The notes under the pieces: generated by a model
Told to the model about the DNA's origin: nothing
Database searches by the model: none
The model's input: only the letters and a program-made list of their open reading frames with translations
In this document: positions 34,606 through 47,481 of the stretch, one piece after another
How positions within the stretch are numbered: the stretch's first letter is position 1
Layout of the letters: each line of letters opens with the position of its first letter
Position numbers and translations under genes: made by a program
Source of the DNA: Zingiber officinale
Lineage: Eukaryota > Streptophyta > Magnoliopsida > Zingiberales > Zingiberaceae
DNA: 64,000 nucleotides
Assembly: GCF_018446385.1 (NCBI RefSeq)
Contig: NC_055987.1
Span: forward strand, 4,736,705-4,800,704
Reading direction: 5' to 3'

Positions 34606-37600
34606 TTATGAACCAGGTCCTTCTGCTGATGATTTGATGTTAATCTTCTCCTCATCAGAATCTGAGTCACTGGCATTATAACCTGAGAAATAAAACAGCT
34701 GAGCAACACCCTAAATATATATCATAGGTGATAGATCCGGTCCCAATTAGAGTATCACCTGGCCGTTTGTCGCTAACCTTCCAAACTGAACTCCGATACT
34801 TTGATGCTCTTGAAATCCAAGCATTTGCCTGCAGATGCCAAGAGCAAATTAAAGAATTTGTCACAGAAAGAATTCAGAAAAACACTAATTCGTACATATT
34901 GTGTAACCTTTCAAAATAATGGATCTTTCCAGGGAATCTACCTCTTACAATCTTAAACTCTTAGGCAAGTTTGGTAGGTGGGAATGGAATGGGTAATTTC
35001 AGCAATTATTTTATTTCAACGTGTGGATGTTATCATTCTAGTTTGATAAATGCAATGATTATTCAATCTCTGGTAAATATAATATGCTTTATCATTTCAA
35101 GTATAAATAAAAATAAATAAGATGGATGGACTGAATAGGTTGGCTGACCAGGCGTACTGAATGGACTGGGTAGGTGCTTACAAACCTACACTCCCATCTT
35201 ATGCCCCCTTATCATTTAGGATCTAGACCTATACAACCTTGACTGAATGGAATATACTTGCATTCGCTTAGCATTTTAAAGATCAATATTAACTTAAAAG
35301 TGATCGATCTTTTTGAGAAAATTTTTTATTCTATGAGATTCCTTTTCAACTTCTAACTATTCAAGTCCTTTTTAATTTTTGTCATTACAATTACTAATCA
35401 CACAATGCAGAAACATCTTACGAATTATAGACCATAAAATAACTATATGATATCCAATACAATTAAAATTCTTTTTTGTTAGAATGTTGCATCCTACAAT
35501 TTACAATCAGTGATTCAGTTCCTATGAAACACTTGTCGTTCTAAGGTGGGATCTTGATCAGCAACACCTTTGTTTGGCTTGTTCTTCAGATGCAAAATAG
35601 CTCTATCTTCCATATGCAATGCCTACAAATCTTGGAAGATTTCGTTGTGCATGAACTTTATGCATTTAATCCATAAGATTATCCATGACACCTTGACTGA
35701 CAATAGTGTTAAACTTTCTATAATCTTTTAAACTACACGTGAAAAGGGAAGACAGATTGCAATATCTATTGTCACATCACCTTTTTCATGAAGATAAAGT
35801 CATGTGCTAATCCGTAGTCACTTAAATTTGCACAACTACAACAAACAAATGTTACGCTAAGTATCATATCACCTCTTTTAAATAGCTAAATAGCACATTC
35901 TGAAATTTCAATAGGCTCACACATCAATAAATCACAATGAGAATTTCAGACCGAAGAAATAACTTGTTCTATTACTGGGTAACTACAAATTAAACTTGCA
36001 AAACTTCTATGGCTGTGAAGGAGAATCAAATCAAATGAGATACTCACAACAAAATATAAAGCTTTGATATGCCTAAACGAACATGAGATTGGGGTGATAA
36101 GCATACAGGAAATTAAAAATGTATGCAACATCTCTAATGCTAGCCCTAACGTTGCTGAAAAAGGTAGAGGATTGTTTTATGCTCTCAATAGTCAATGTAA
36201 GGATATGTAAACAATAGCATGAACATGGGTCTAAATCAAACTTATTATAATGCTAATCCCTCATGTGATGCAAAATAACAAAAGTTTCAGCATCGTTGAG
36301 TCTATGAAAAAAAAAAGAAATTATTACATAAATTAGATTAGCAACTTGGAATGTGGAATGCTTTTAAAGAAATGATTATAATGCCCCAACTTGGACTTGG
36401 CACATGAATCTTATTCCTCATTGAACACCCATGCAAGGCTATAGTAATAGTAATATTCAAGTAAGTTAAGTTATTTTACATTATACTGACTAATATTTCT
36501 CTCTCTATTCCCTTATACCTTTTCTTCTAACCGATTCAACTCTTCTAATTCAAAGTCTAGTAATCAACTTTGAACATGTTGTACCATCTCATTTTATTTG
36601 CTTTCATTTTATCAATTCTTGGAGCTACACCTAATTGTTTAACTATATCCTTTCTAGTAAGTTCACATATCAATCTCAAAATTCTCATCTATGCAAAATC
36701 AACCTTTTGCATGCATTGTTTCCCTACTTCAATCCATAAAGTATAGGAGATTGTACCATAATCCTATAATTTTTTTTTTATCTTTTATACTAAGGGCACA
36801 AGAGGTTCATATTAGACTCCAGAGTTCTCTCCAACAATTCAGTATCCTATTAATGCTTTATTTGACAGTATCTCTTTACCATCGACTAATAGATCCATCA
36901 TATCTAAAACTCTTACAGCAATTTCATATCCATCAACTCTCGTTTTGAGATCCCAGAAATGAAAATGCTTATTTTAAATTCAAAAATCCAAGATATCAAT
37001 GTTAAGAGATATAATCAAAGTAACCATCAAGTTTACGAGCAAACATCCCTATCATTGTTAAATCTTTGGTGTGTTGGTAGGTATTGCTCAGAAACAAATT
37101 CATTCTTCTGAAAAACATGAAGATTTGAAAATAGCACTAAAGATGAGACCTTTCCAATTAAGACCAGTAACTTCCTCAAATCAGCAAATCCGAAGCAGGA
37201 AACCCTACTGTCAAACACATTGTTTGTATGGATAGCTTCGCGAGGGGCTGAAAGGAAAGGAATCGAAGAGAAGGGAAGGAAGTAAGGTACACGTGCAATT
37301 CGGAGTAGTCAATGGAGGAGCAACGCCGTTTCCCATAAAACAAGCATCACAAGCAAGAGAAGCAACACCCTTTCCTCCCTTTCCCACTAAATGTCTCAAT
37401 CTACACATGGAAACGATGAACATATTTAGATTATGAAATGAAAGTCCTCACCTTTTGCTCGTTCTTCGATACTCCGTAGCCGCTCTGGTACATCTGACCA
37501 ACAAGAACCTGCATCCCAGCATCCCCAGCCCTGGCCTCCTTGAGCGTGTCCTGAAACCACCGCCTGGTGCAGTCCGCTACCACGTCCTTCAGAGGGACGC

Positions 37601-37793
37601 GACCCTCCTGCATCTTCGTTTCGTCCATCCTCCGTCGGATACCTCTAGAAGATGCGGCAATGGCAGCGGCCTCCTCTTTGACCGAAGACAGACACCTAAG
37701 GTCCGGCTTGGCGACCTTGGATCTTCGTATCCTCTCGGCCACGACGCGGGCGTACCTCTCTAGATTCGCCGGCGGCGGCGGGCCCTTGCCCAT
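34606..37793 (-). CDS. Small Sel1-repeat (TPR-like) protein
   Basis: Three exons on the minus strand, 37793-37452, 34828-34759 and 34682-34606, give 162 residues. The chosen ATG starts MGKGPPPPANLERYARV; an in-frame ATG 38 codons upstream would add residues unlike the family. The middle is basic and helical (ERIRRSKV, SSRGIRRRMDE), then RWFQDTLKEARAGDAGMQVL, GQMYQSGYGVSKNEQ and, across the intron, AWISRASKYRSSVWKV form one Sel1-type helical repeat (A..G...G..Y..GYGV....A..W...A). The C-terminus is acidic (NASDSDSDEEK). Plants have a matching small protein of unknown function; Sel1 repeats bind proteins. The stop codon is followed one base later by a consensus donor, implying a 3' UTR intron. 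The gene is head to head with the 38.2-kb leader exon. Confidence 0.8.
34829..37451. other. Intron 1 of the Sel1-type gene
   Basis: A 2.6-kb AT-rich intron without a recognised exon or intact element. Around 34975-35270 there is a more structured patch (GGAATGGAATGGG, then GGATGGACTGAATAGG) that may be a decayed MITE. Confidence 0.4.
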
Positions 37794-40333
37794 AAATGGC
37801 GGCGGAGGAGGCAGACGCAGATGAGGGCTATAAAAGATATATCGTTGTGGCGAAAAAGAGGATTTGCAAGCACTCTCATCTCCGGGTGATAAATAGCTTA
37901 TATCCACCTAGGAGCACACTACAACCGGGTCCCATGCCCTGACTAGAATGGGCCTTTCATTGTTATCTGTTGGGCTTGAATCGACTGATAAAATTATGCG
38001 TCAAAATTTTGATCGGTATTTTTTCCGGCGGCGGCAATTTTAATTGATTTTTGGCCGGTAATTTTTTTTTCTATTAAATTTGCCCTAAATCTTTTCTTCC
38101 CGAAGTTTGTTTTTCTCTTCTTCTCCTTCTGCTTGTCCACCATCTTCCTCCGAAAACTGCCTGCGCCGCCCTATTTCCTTTCTGCGAACCCGCGTCGCTT
38201 TGTTCCTCTCCTGAGAACCGGTGACTCTCCTTCCTTCTCCGCAAGATCCAAGGATCCGGTGGCTTTGTAGATTCGAGCAGGTGAGCGAGGCTCGCGTGGC
38301 TTTGTAGATTCGAGCAGGTGAGTTTCAGCTATCAAATTATAATCATGCTTGAGCAAATGACAGTATAATGTTTGAGATGTTTACGGCCGCTCGCGAAGTG
38401 GTCGTTGCTCCGCAAGGCAGCTACGCGGCCGCCTCCCAAGGCTGCCATTTGAGGCATTGCCGACGTTCATTATTTTCAGAGATGGGAAGCCATTTGACCG
38501 CTATGTAAGATAGATCTATAATATTTCTAGTCTTTTGTGTTTCTGCCTTTTTCTTAGATGGAGGTGCAAGAGCTTTTTTTTCTTCTTGTAAATGTTATTT
38601 GTTGTCATTTGCCCAAAATTGTTTAGCTGCAAGCTTGTCGGCTTTGCCTTTCAAGTTTAGTAGATTGTTTTTGATGGTTATACTTACCTTTTGATAGTTT
38701 CTTGCTTGATTTTTAACGGCTCTATATAGGTCTTCTTGGTAAGTTATCGGATCCAGGAGGTTGATAGAATGAGTTGCTGCATCAGACAGCAGTAAAGTCT
38801 ATATGTAACAAAGGTACGGCCACTGAGAGTCCAATTTGCCTAGGAATATTAAGCATTGTTGCATTAGTTTTCTCAGAATTTCAAAGGTTGTGCCATTGTG
38901 CTCTGTTGTCTTTCACCTTGTTTGTGCATTTTGATTCATTCCATCAACAATACTTGCAAATGACATCATCCCAATATAAAAAATTGTTACGTGGATATCA
39001 AGTATATTAATTTTAACTGCTTCTGTTTATGACCTGTTTCTCCTAAGTTATATTACTACTGCCTTGTGAAACTTGACTAAACTCAGTTACTGTAACTTAT
39101 GTTATCGCCTTGTTTTTAACGATGTTTTGATTTGTTCCTCCCATGAAGTTTCTAGTTGTGAGTTGAACCTCTCATACTTGATCACATATTCTGAGGAGAA
39201 GCATGTAGACTTGTAGTTCTGGGTAACTTTTGGAGATTCAGTAGCCCTTTTGTGAATCAGATGGCTCAAAAATCTTTCTTTAACTTACATGTCTAGATTT
39301 AAGTTGGTTTATTAGCTGTAGCCATATTTTTTAACAAAGTTCTTGTAGATTTTCCAAGGAGAAGATAATCCAGTCGCCCTGGCCGCACAACCTTCGAATA
39401 CAACATATAATAATTATTTTCATCACTTAGTATGCGGCCCTCCTAAACCTAAAATCCTGGATCAGCCCTGGGGTATCATACTCATTTACATAGTGATGAT
39501 CAAATAGATATTTTAACACTCGAGGTGTTTCAATGACATGTTGATCAAAAAAGAATCATTGTGTCAAACGAGAAAAAGATTTGGAGTTATTATGCCCTCC
39601 TCAAGATAGATAAGTTACTAGGATACAGCGTTTTCTTATGTAATTTTTCCAATTCTGTAGGAAGATGAATTGACAGTTTTTACCTGCCTGAAATGACTAA
39701 TTTTGATTGGTCATTAAAGAAACATGGATAGACTGCTTTGAACTACCTGAAATGAATTATTTAGTATGTACAATTGTGGGGAATTTGTTGACATGCACAT
39801 GATGATGACTTGGTATGGTACTGATATGGTTGTATCATGTGCACCATATACCATGTCACACTGGTTTTGTTGTTATTATTCTTCATTTGTGCTGACAAAC
39901 AACCTGCATTTATATTGTGCATAAGATGGACAATATAGAGATACACTTTTTTATTGACATGGTTGTATAGAGCCATATTTCTTTGTAATTACCTAAATGA
40001 GTTATTTAATAAGTACACTTGTGAGGAATTTATTGACATGCACATGATGATGGCTTGGATGGTACTGATATAGTTGTGCAGGTTTATCATGCCCTTTCTT
40101 CTGAATACTAGTGATGAAAAGTTGTCTAAAATCTCTGTTAGTCTGAAATTCACACAATTATAGTTGATTTTTTATTAAGCATTTTCTCAAACTGATTTTA
40201 TACTGCACATTTGTTCACCTTGTTTACTTTCTAGAGATTTCTACATTATGTCTTGTGAAACTTCTATGCCTAGTTTGTTTCAGTTAAATACTTTTGTTGC
40301 TTCAAATTATTACTTCAAGAAAGCTATGAGCTA
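37794..40333 (+). other. Bidirectional promoter and presumed 5' leader of the PIG-H gene
   Basis: A GC-rich, CT-rich leader at about 38100-38330 contains two tandem copies of gtggctttgtagattcgag, at 38259 and 38296, each ending in CAG|GTGAG, a good splice donor. A further possible noncoding exon ends CGCTAT|gtaaga near 38503. No long ORF continues from here. The next plus-strand coding sequence is PIG-H at 44018, so I infer that these are its untranslated exons and that the copia element below sits in a leader intron. At 39743-40080 a roughly 100-base word group (ATGCACATGATGATG) is repeated with a 245-base offset. Confidence 0.4.
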
Positions 40334-43300
40334 TATTGAATACTTCCGAAGATTCCCTTAATTGTAGGGATTATGATTGATTTGGATTCCCTTGATTATT
40401 AGGATTGAGATTGATTCCTTGACTGTAGGGATTGAGATTAATTTTTCTTTTCTCTCCTTATGTATATAAATACCTACATGTAAACATATTAATATAACAT
40501 AGAGAGATTTTCTCTTTTCCACATGGTATAAGAGCTAAGTTGAAAGGCAAATCCTATTTTTTTTTTTCCTGCGCCGCTGTTCCTTGTGCCGCAGCGTCGC
40601 ACACGCCTCTTCGCACGCATATCGCAACCCCTCTTCGACAACCACCCGATGCTGCCGCCCTCTCCTCTTCGCGAACTGTGTTTTCCTGCATCGTGAGCAC
40701 ACCATCCTTCGTCCTCTCCCGCAATTTGGCGACGGAGAGAGGCTCGAGAGATCAGCAATTTGATGACAGCATGGATTATTCTTCCTGCAGTTCCATTGTC
40801 CTCACCTATCTTCTTGCATCACTTGAGCCTTTCTTCGCCGTGTGTCCTCTTTCACCGAGCTGATCAATGACTTTCTCCGGCACTCCAAAGCCAAATATTT
40901 CAATCTTTACCAACCACATCACTGCACCCCTCTCTTTCGAGCAATTGGATGGTAAGAACTACTCTTCTTGGGCATCTCACATTGAGCTTTGGCTTATTGG
41001 ACAAGGTTATGAGACACATCTCACTCACATCGAAGAGGATGTCCAAGTCGTCAATCGTCTTCTATGGAAATTGTGTTGCATTATCTGAGCTACCATCCAT
41101 CCATCTCTTAGGGATGACCTTCACACTCACAAAACATGTAACTCTGTTTAGACACAGGCTCAACAACTCTTTATAAACACCTCTTGGCGACTCTATCAGG
41201 TTTGTGAAGATCTCATGACCATCCTCAGTGCCCATCAGGTTAAAGATTCAATGTCTACCTATCTAGGTTCAGTCTCTAGTCTTCTTTGCGAGTTCAATGA
41301 ACTACTTCCACCTACAGCCACTCCTGCTGCGGAGCTTGAAATCGGAAGAAATTTTTTATGTCTCTGGCTTTATATGGTCTGTCCACAGATTATTCTCATG
41401 TTCACTATCAGATCCTGGGCAACCCCATAGAAGCTATCATGGACAATACCTAAACAACTCTCGTCCATGTCCCTGACAAAGTCTTGACGTTGTCTCCTAT
41501 CATTCCTGTTGACTCGTTAGCTTTAGTCTCTTGAAACAACAATAGACCTCCTCCTCGTAAGGGTGGCAAAGGACACCCTTGGTGTGATCACTGCCACCGA
41601 CCAAGACACACACGATTGATAAGTGTTGGAGTCTCCATGATCGACCGCCTCGTGCTGCTCAGATCGCTCAAAGTTCTGTCACTTCTTCAGCTTCTGCTAT
41701 ACAATTGCCACCAGATTTGACCGCATCGTCATTGTAGGATCGAAAAGAATTTAGATATCTCCACAATAGTATGATATTGCCCCCTTTGGGCCTAAGCTTT
41801 CATGGTTTTACTCTTAGGTTCTACTCAAAAGGCCTCATGTCAATGGAGATATCTTTTTCTTATAAACCAATGATCTTTCTCATGTGTTTTCAATGTGGGA
41901 TTATGTTTGCAATCTTGCAACCCCAATATTTTCCCCCTCAAACAAAGGACCACAGGGTCCTTCTCAAGCATCGGGTCACTCTTGACTTGTTCAGGGTCTC
42001 CTCTCGAGCATCGGGTCACTCTTGACCTGCTCAGGATCCTCTCAAGCATCAGGTTACTAACCTGCTCTTCCCCTACTTTGTTCAAGGTTTCACCCACATG
42101 GTTCGATCTCGGATTATGGCTCTGGCTCGTGCTTCTTCCGACGGTTAGTCCGGTGAAGGGCAACCTCACTTTGATAGTAATTGTAGGATCGAAAGGAATT
42201 TAGATAACTCCACAATGGTATGATATTGTCCACTTTAGACCTAAGCCCTCATGGTTTTACTCTTGGGCTCTACCCAAAAGGTCTCATGTCAATGGAGATA
42301 TATTTTTCTTATAAACCAATGATCTTTCCTCTACCACCTGGGAAGTCAGTTGTTGGTTGTCGATATATACGGTGAAAGTTGGTCCAGACGACACGGTTGA
42401 CCGAATTAAGACTCACCTCGTCGCTAAAGGTTATACTCAGATCTTCGGATTGGATTATGGGGACACTTTTTCTCCTGTTGTCAAGATGTCTTCTGTGCGC
42501 CTTTTCCTGTCCATTGCTGCGATTCGACATTGGCTTTTTTATCAGTTGGACATCAAAAATGCATTCATACATGGTGATCTGCTCGAGGAGGTTTACATGG
42601 AGTAACCTTCGTGTTTTGTTGCTCAAGGGGAGTCTTCTGGTCTTGTATGTCGTATGCGGAAATCTTTATATGACCTCAAGCAGTCACCCAGGGCATGGTT
42701 CGGTAGATTTAGTACTGTAATTCAACAGTTTGGCATGACTCAGAGTGAGGCACTCAGAGCGAGGCTAACTATTCTGTCTTTTATCGTCACTTATCTATTG
42801 GTTGTATCTACTTAGTGGTTTATGTTGATGATATCGTCATCATAGGTAGTGATCATCTCAGGATTTCACAGGTAAAACAACATCTTTTCAAACATTTCAA
42901 GATAAAGGATCTCGGCAAACTCAAATATTTCTTGGGGATAGAAGTAACATAGTCTAATGATGAGATCATCATATCCTAAAGGAAGTATGCAATTGATATT
43001 CTGGAAGAAACATGAATGTTAAACTCAAAGACAGTCAACAACCCCATGAATCCTAATGTCAAGTTCCTGCCAAATCAGGGGGAGACTTTTCCATATCGTG
43101 AACAGTACAGACGATTAGTAGGGAAACTAAGCTATTTTACTGTTACTCGTCTAGGTATCTTGTTTGCAGTAAGCGTAGTAAGTCAGTTTTTCAACTCTAC
43201 ATGCAAGGAACATTGGGATGTTGTGACTCACATTATTCGATATATCATAGGCACACCAAGAAAGGATCTTTTGTATGAAGACAAAAGACATACTCGAGTT

Positions 43301-43888
43301 GTTGGATATTCTTATGCAGATTAGGCAGGAAATCCCGTTGATAGAAGATCCACTTCTAGGTTTTGTATATTTGTCGTAGGTAACCTTGTTTTTTGGAAAA
43401 GCAAAAAGTAGAATGATGTGGCAAGATCCAGTGCAGAGGCAGAATATCGAGCCAGTCAAGAGCTTATATTGCTAAAACAGTTGCTTCAGGAACTAAAGTT
43501 TGGAGAGGTTACACAAGTATCACTTATATGTGACAATCAAGCCACCATGCATATCGTCTCGAACCCAGTTTTTCATGAGAGGACAAAGCATATTGAAGTT
43601 GACCGTCACTTTGTCATAAAGAAAGTCATATGTGAAGAAATATCTACTAGATTTGTCAATTCATTTGATCAACTAGCAGATATATTCATTAAGTGAGGTC
43701 CTCGAGTTGATTACATATGTAACAAGTTTGGTGCATATGATCTATATTCTCCAGCTTGAAGGGGAGTGTTGAATACTTCCGAAGATTCCCTTAATTGTAG
43801 GGATTATGATTGATTTGGATTCTCTTGATTATTGGGATTGAGATTGATTATTGGGATTGAGATTGATTATTAGTTTTTCTTTTCTTTG
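40334..43888 (+). mobile_element. Ty1-copia retrotransposon fossil
   Basis: A 5' LTR of about 191 bp (40334-40524, with a TATA word 'tatataaata') is followed directly by a primer site TGGTATAAGAGC. A gag region follows at about 40867-41450, then reverse transcriptase at about 42350-42960 (copia RVT_2 type, with [12 protein letters not shown] and LDIKNAF) and an RNase H region at about 43300-43695 (SSAEAEYRA, CDNQATMHI, RTKHIEVDRHF). A polypurine tract (gaaggggag) precedes a 3' LTR starting at 43767. The element is broken, with roughly ten or more breaks, and carries a nested TRIM-like insertion at 41733-42328. The LTRs share recognisable sequence with a handful of differences, suggesting moderate age. 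It lies between the presumed leader and the coding part of PIG-H. Confidence 0.85.
41733..42328 (-). mobile_element. TRIM-like small LTR element nested in the copia fossil
   Basis: Two direct repeats, each starting tgtaggatcgaaa and containing ccacaat.gtatgatattg, cctcatgtcaatggagata and cttataaaccaatgatctt, begin at 41733 and 42182. They flank about 300 bases without coding capacity that hold three 'tcgggtcactcttgac'-type units. The repeat words match a terminal-repeat-in-miniature family that I know from many angiosperms, in which the primer site lies next to the right-hand repeat on the minus strand; a degenerate counterpart is visible near 42168. The element is non-coding and old, with a few breaks. 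Confidence 0.65.
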
Positions 43889-44017
43889 AACTGCTGGTTG
43901 TGACTGAGTATAGTTTTTTTTTTTTTTTTGTAATGTTGATTATGTAGGTAAAATGTGGTTGGCTGGTACATTGCAAATAACCTGCCTCAGATATCCACAG
44001 TTTCTTATGATTGAGAT

Positions 44018-45605
44018 ATGATGTCTGAAGCTCCAATTTTTCATAGCAAATACAGCTATCATCATGATGGCAAAGCGCAACAGCTTGACATTCATGAAAT
44101 TTTAGTGAAGAGGAGCAGGCTTGGGATTTTCTTGTCTTATTCCATGGTTGTAGTGTTTCTGGGAACTAATGTATATTTTGTTACAACGAAGGTATTTTGT
44201 ATTTTAATTCTTACGTTCTTTGTAATGCTTCATCAACTTTATTTGCCAATACGTATATGTTTCAGGGGAATTATCCCATTTCATGACACAAATTTCATTA
44301 AATAATTGTTACACGGCATTGGTGCAAAATTGTCGTTGCCAAGCCTTACCTCATTTTGTTGTAACAGGAAGTTAATATCAGGAGCATTTGGAGCATTCTT
44401 GTGTGCTTTCTCTTGGCCAAGTTTCTGCACTACAACCCTGTTAAGAAAGGTAAATTTCAAATCGTGCTTTAATCAGTTGATTTTAATTAGCAAAATTTAT
44501 ATTTATCAGAGAAATCGAGCTGATATGCGCTGATGACAAATGGGATTCTCAAAACTATTTTTGGTTCCTCCTTTGTATGCCTGAAGTTTCAAATAGATTT
44601 CATAAAGTTGAAGATGATCTAGTTTGAAACCAATATAGAAATTACAGTATGTATGACTAGAGCTAGGTAATCAACTAGCAAACTTTTGGTTTGGGAATTT
44701 CACTAACTGATACCTTTTCATTATCCAGAAAGGGTGGTGATTATGCCAGCATTTGGTGTGCAACTTGAAACTCATTACTGGAGGTAAGTTATGAGATGGC
44801 AGTTGCTCACATTAATGTTTGAGTTTATGCATTCCTTGCTCATTTTATATCTCTATGTTTATTGATAAAGGAATAGGCATTTTGTGGAATTTGTTTTATA
44901 TTTTCAAAATATACTACTCAGTAGTTAGTTCCTTCATGACTATTACCTCAGTCAGCATTTCTTGCAGTTTTTTTTTATCATGATGTTGATTGCTTACTCA
45001 TGAAGTCTTAATGTATTCCTTGTGACTCCCTTCTTTAAATTTAGGTACGATATAATGCATTGATGCTTTATCAACGTTAAATCACTAACTTAAAAAACCA
45101 TTCTTATAGCTTATTCTCTATTTTTCCTTGCTTGAACAGCCATTAAGACTTAATTCCCAAATGGTTATCTTTATTTCTTTACTTAGGATAATCTTCAGAT
45201 TACTAGTTCTATCAGGTCGTGGTCTGTAGTAGCATGTCTCTAAATGAATGTATTTATGTGCTAAAGCAAATATTTATATTTTCATAGTGGAAGGATTGTT
45301 CGCCTTTTTGTCCCCATAAGCAAAATACTAAGCTCCATGCTGAATGAATGTGTGACCCCTGTAACTTGCTACTGGAGTTTGGCTCTGCTTCTTCGTGATG
45401 AGGGTGAGCTTATGCTAGTGTTCCAGGTAACCAACCGATCATTTTAGTTTTTACAACTGTTCTTTGGCTCTATTTGATCATTGTCTCTTGGGTTCTGAAG
45501 TTGATTAGATCCGTACAGAAATTACAACCACCATTGAAAATGTTGGTCCCCGTGTGGAAGGCCTTGCGCGCAGCCATTAACTGTGAAGAAACCAGCATTA
45601 CCTGA
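44018..45605 (+). CDS. PIGH: PIG-H, subunit H of the GPI-GlcNAc transferase
   Basis: Five exons, 44018-44191, 44368-44449, 44729-44783, 45288-45426 and 45519-45605, join in phase to 178 residues, close to the 188 of human PIG-H. The N-terminus MMSEAPIFHSKYSYHH and DIHEILVKRSR is followed by a hydrophobic pair (FLSYSMVVVFLGTNVYFV, then SILVCFLLAKFLHY), the short hairpin that embeds PIG-H in the ER membrane. The PIG-H domain follows: ERVVIMPAFGVQLETHYWSG, ISKILSSMLNECV, YWSLALLLRDEGELMLVF and KMLVPVWKALRAAI. The protein works with PIG-A, -C, -P, -Q and -Y in the first step of GPI-anchor synthesis, transfer of GlcNAc to phosphatidylinositol. The ATG at 44018 is preferred; the second at 44021 is equally possible. 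The leader appears to be interrupted by retrotransposons. Confidence 0.88.
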
Positions 45606-47370
45606 CCAGTTCCGTGCAATAACTCATCAATGAATGTACTGAAGTGGCCGTGTGTTTAGAATAGCTTGCTGCAACGTGCCACCTCTTGATGCCAAGTCGG
45701 AATCATTTTTCATGAACCTGATGTTGATTCTCGAGAAGAGGAGTGATATTTCACCTTATGGATCGTTGATGGAATTTCAAATGTTTATACTGGAATACCT
45801 GCTCGCTGGTTATAATTTTTGAACGGTTTCAGCAATTAAATTGACAGACCAGTGCTTGAAGAATGCATCCGCCAGAAGTAAACACTGTCTACATTGTTTG
45901 AAGCAATTTTGATTGAAAACACTGTTTGTCGTATCCAGCGGCTTCAACCTAGAGCTGAACTTGGCATGCCTTTGCATTTGGTCCAAATCTGACCAACAAA
46001 ATTAGCTGGCCATACATATATTTAATCACTGGTACTCAATGAGTCGACACTGAGTCAGGGACAGACTTATTGATCTCATGAGAGATTTCTTTTATCTGTT
46101 TATTTTAATCCAATTGAACCCAAGAGAGACGGGTGGAACTGGGGAATGGGGAGAAGAGTCCCCGAGTCCTCACCTGTGCTCCTCCCCAGTAGACACCTCG
46201 CGCCATGCAGCAGTCGATAATACTCTGGTGTGGCACCCAATGCAACATTTTTTATTGGAGTCGATAGAGACGATTTCTATCATTAACCTCGATTTTTGGT
46301 GAATCCACGCTTCAAGGAATCAACGTTTTTGTTTTTAATCATGTTTTTGTTTGGCTTGCCTCGTTGGTGCGTGCACAAGATTCCTACCAGTTTCCTTAAT
46401 AACTTGTAGGGTAATGTATTTGAAGCACTAGTGGATGTAAACTCTGACATGGATTTCACCTTCCAAGTTTATCTCTCTCTATTAAATCTGACAGAGTTGA
46501 AAAAGGCATTATTATTAATAATATTATTTGTTTAGTAGGTGCAAATGTGTGAAAGCTTCTGGAAGGTATTTTGATGATTATGCAATTCTAATTGTATAAT
46601 CGCAAATGAGAAATTGATTGATTGAGCAATTCCCACATTAAATATTCAACCACAAAAGATAATGGTCGTATAGTTTATTCAACCATTAGCTGTTTTGCAT
46701 CTGGAAAAGAGACAAATAGTATCTCGACTTGTCCTAATCTGAATCTCTTAGTGAAAACTATTTTCTATTTTATTTTTTTAATACTGTCAATACCGAACCT
46801 CTTTTTTCATAATACTAATGATATTAATTTTTACTATGTGAAAGTGCCTCAAAAAAAAATTCATTTATAATGTTATTTGTAACACGCCAATATCTTGATA
46901 AATTATGCTTCTTGCGATATGGATGTCTGCCTAAATTTGTCAAAAATCACCTCCAAACTCTCAGGCCTAACTTTTTGCACCCCTTCACGCCAAGTGAATC
47001 CAACACCTAACTCATTGATGTACACATTGATTGGGGCATGGCCAATAAACTAGTTGGCCAGAGCTCACCTTTATTAAATGATTTCATGAATCAGAAATTT
47101 ATTACTCAAAATTATTAAAAGACAACGACAAGCTGGATCCATTGAAATTCAGGCTAAATAATTTATTTATTTATTACAATTAAATATTGTATAAGATTTG
47201 GCTCTCTTTTATTTTCTCAATTGAATCCTAGAAAATGTTTTTAATTTATTAATAAATTAAGAGCAACTTCGCACGGTAAACTAGTGCATTTAAAATATGG
47301 GGCGAAGTTAAAAATTGTGATAAATTTTAGTGGTTCTAGAAAAATTCTTGTCGTCCCACTGAAGAGCACA
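45606..47370. other. Intergenic region after PIG-H
   Basis: About 450 bases of likely PIG-H 3' UTR, then AT-rich spacer. At 46135-46200 a GC-rich patch (ggggaatggggagaagagtc) stands out. 46600-47330 is very AT-rich. No gene seen. Confidence 0.45.
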
Positions 47371-47378
47371 CTATAAAT
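47371..47378 (+). promoter_or_regulatory. TATA box of the WI12-type gene
   Basis: ctataaat lies 104 bases upstream of the start codon, followed by a CT-rich leader (ccccaaatctctccattcc), the expected plant core promoter layout. Confidence 0.6.
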
Positions 47379-47481
47379 TTAGTCCTGGCTTCCCCCCAAA
47401 TCTCTCCATTCCATTTCCATAGCTCGATTGCTCGAGTCACATTGCGAGTAGTTCGAATCGAGAGGCTACCGATTGATTGCG

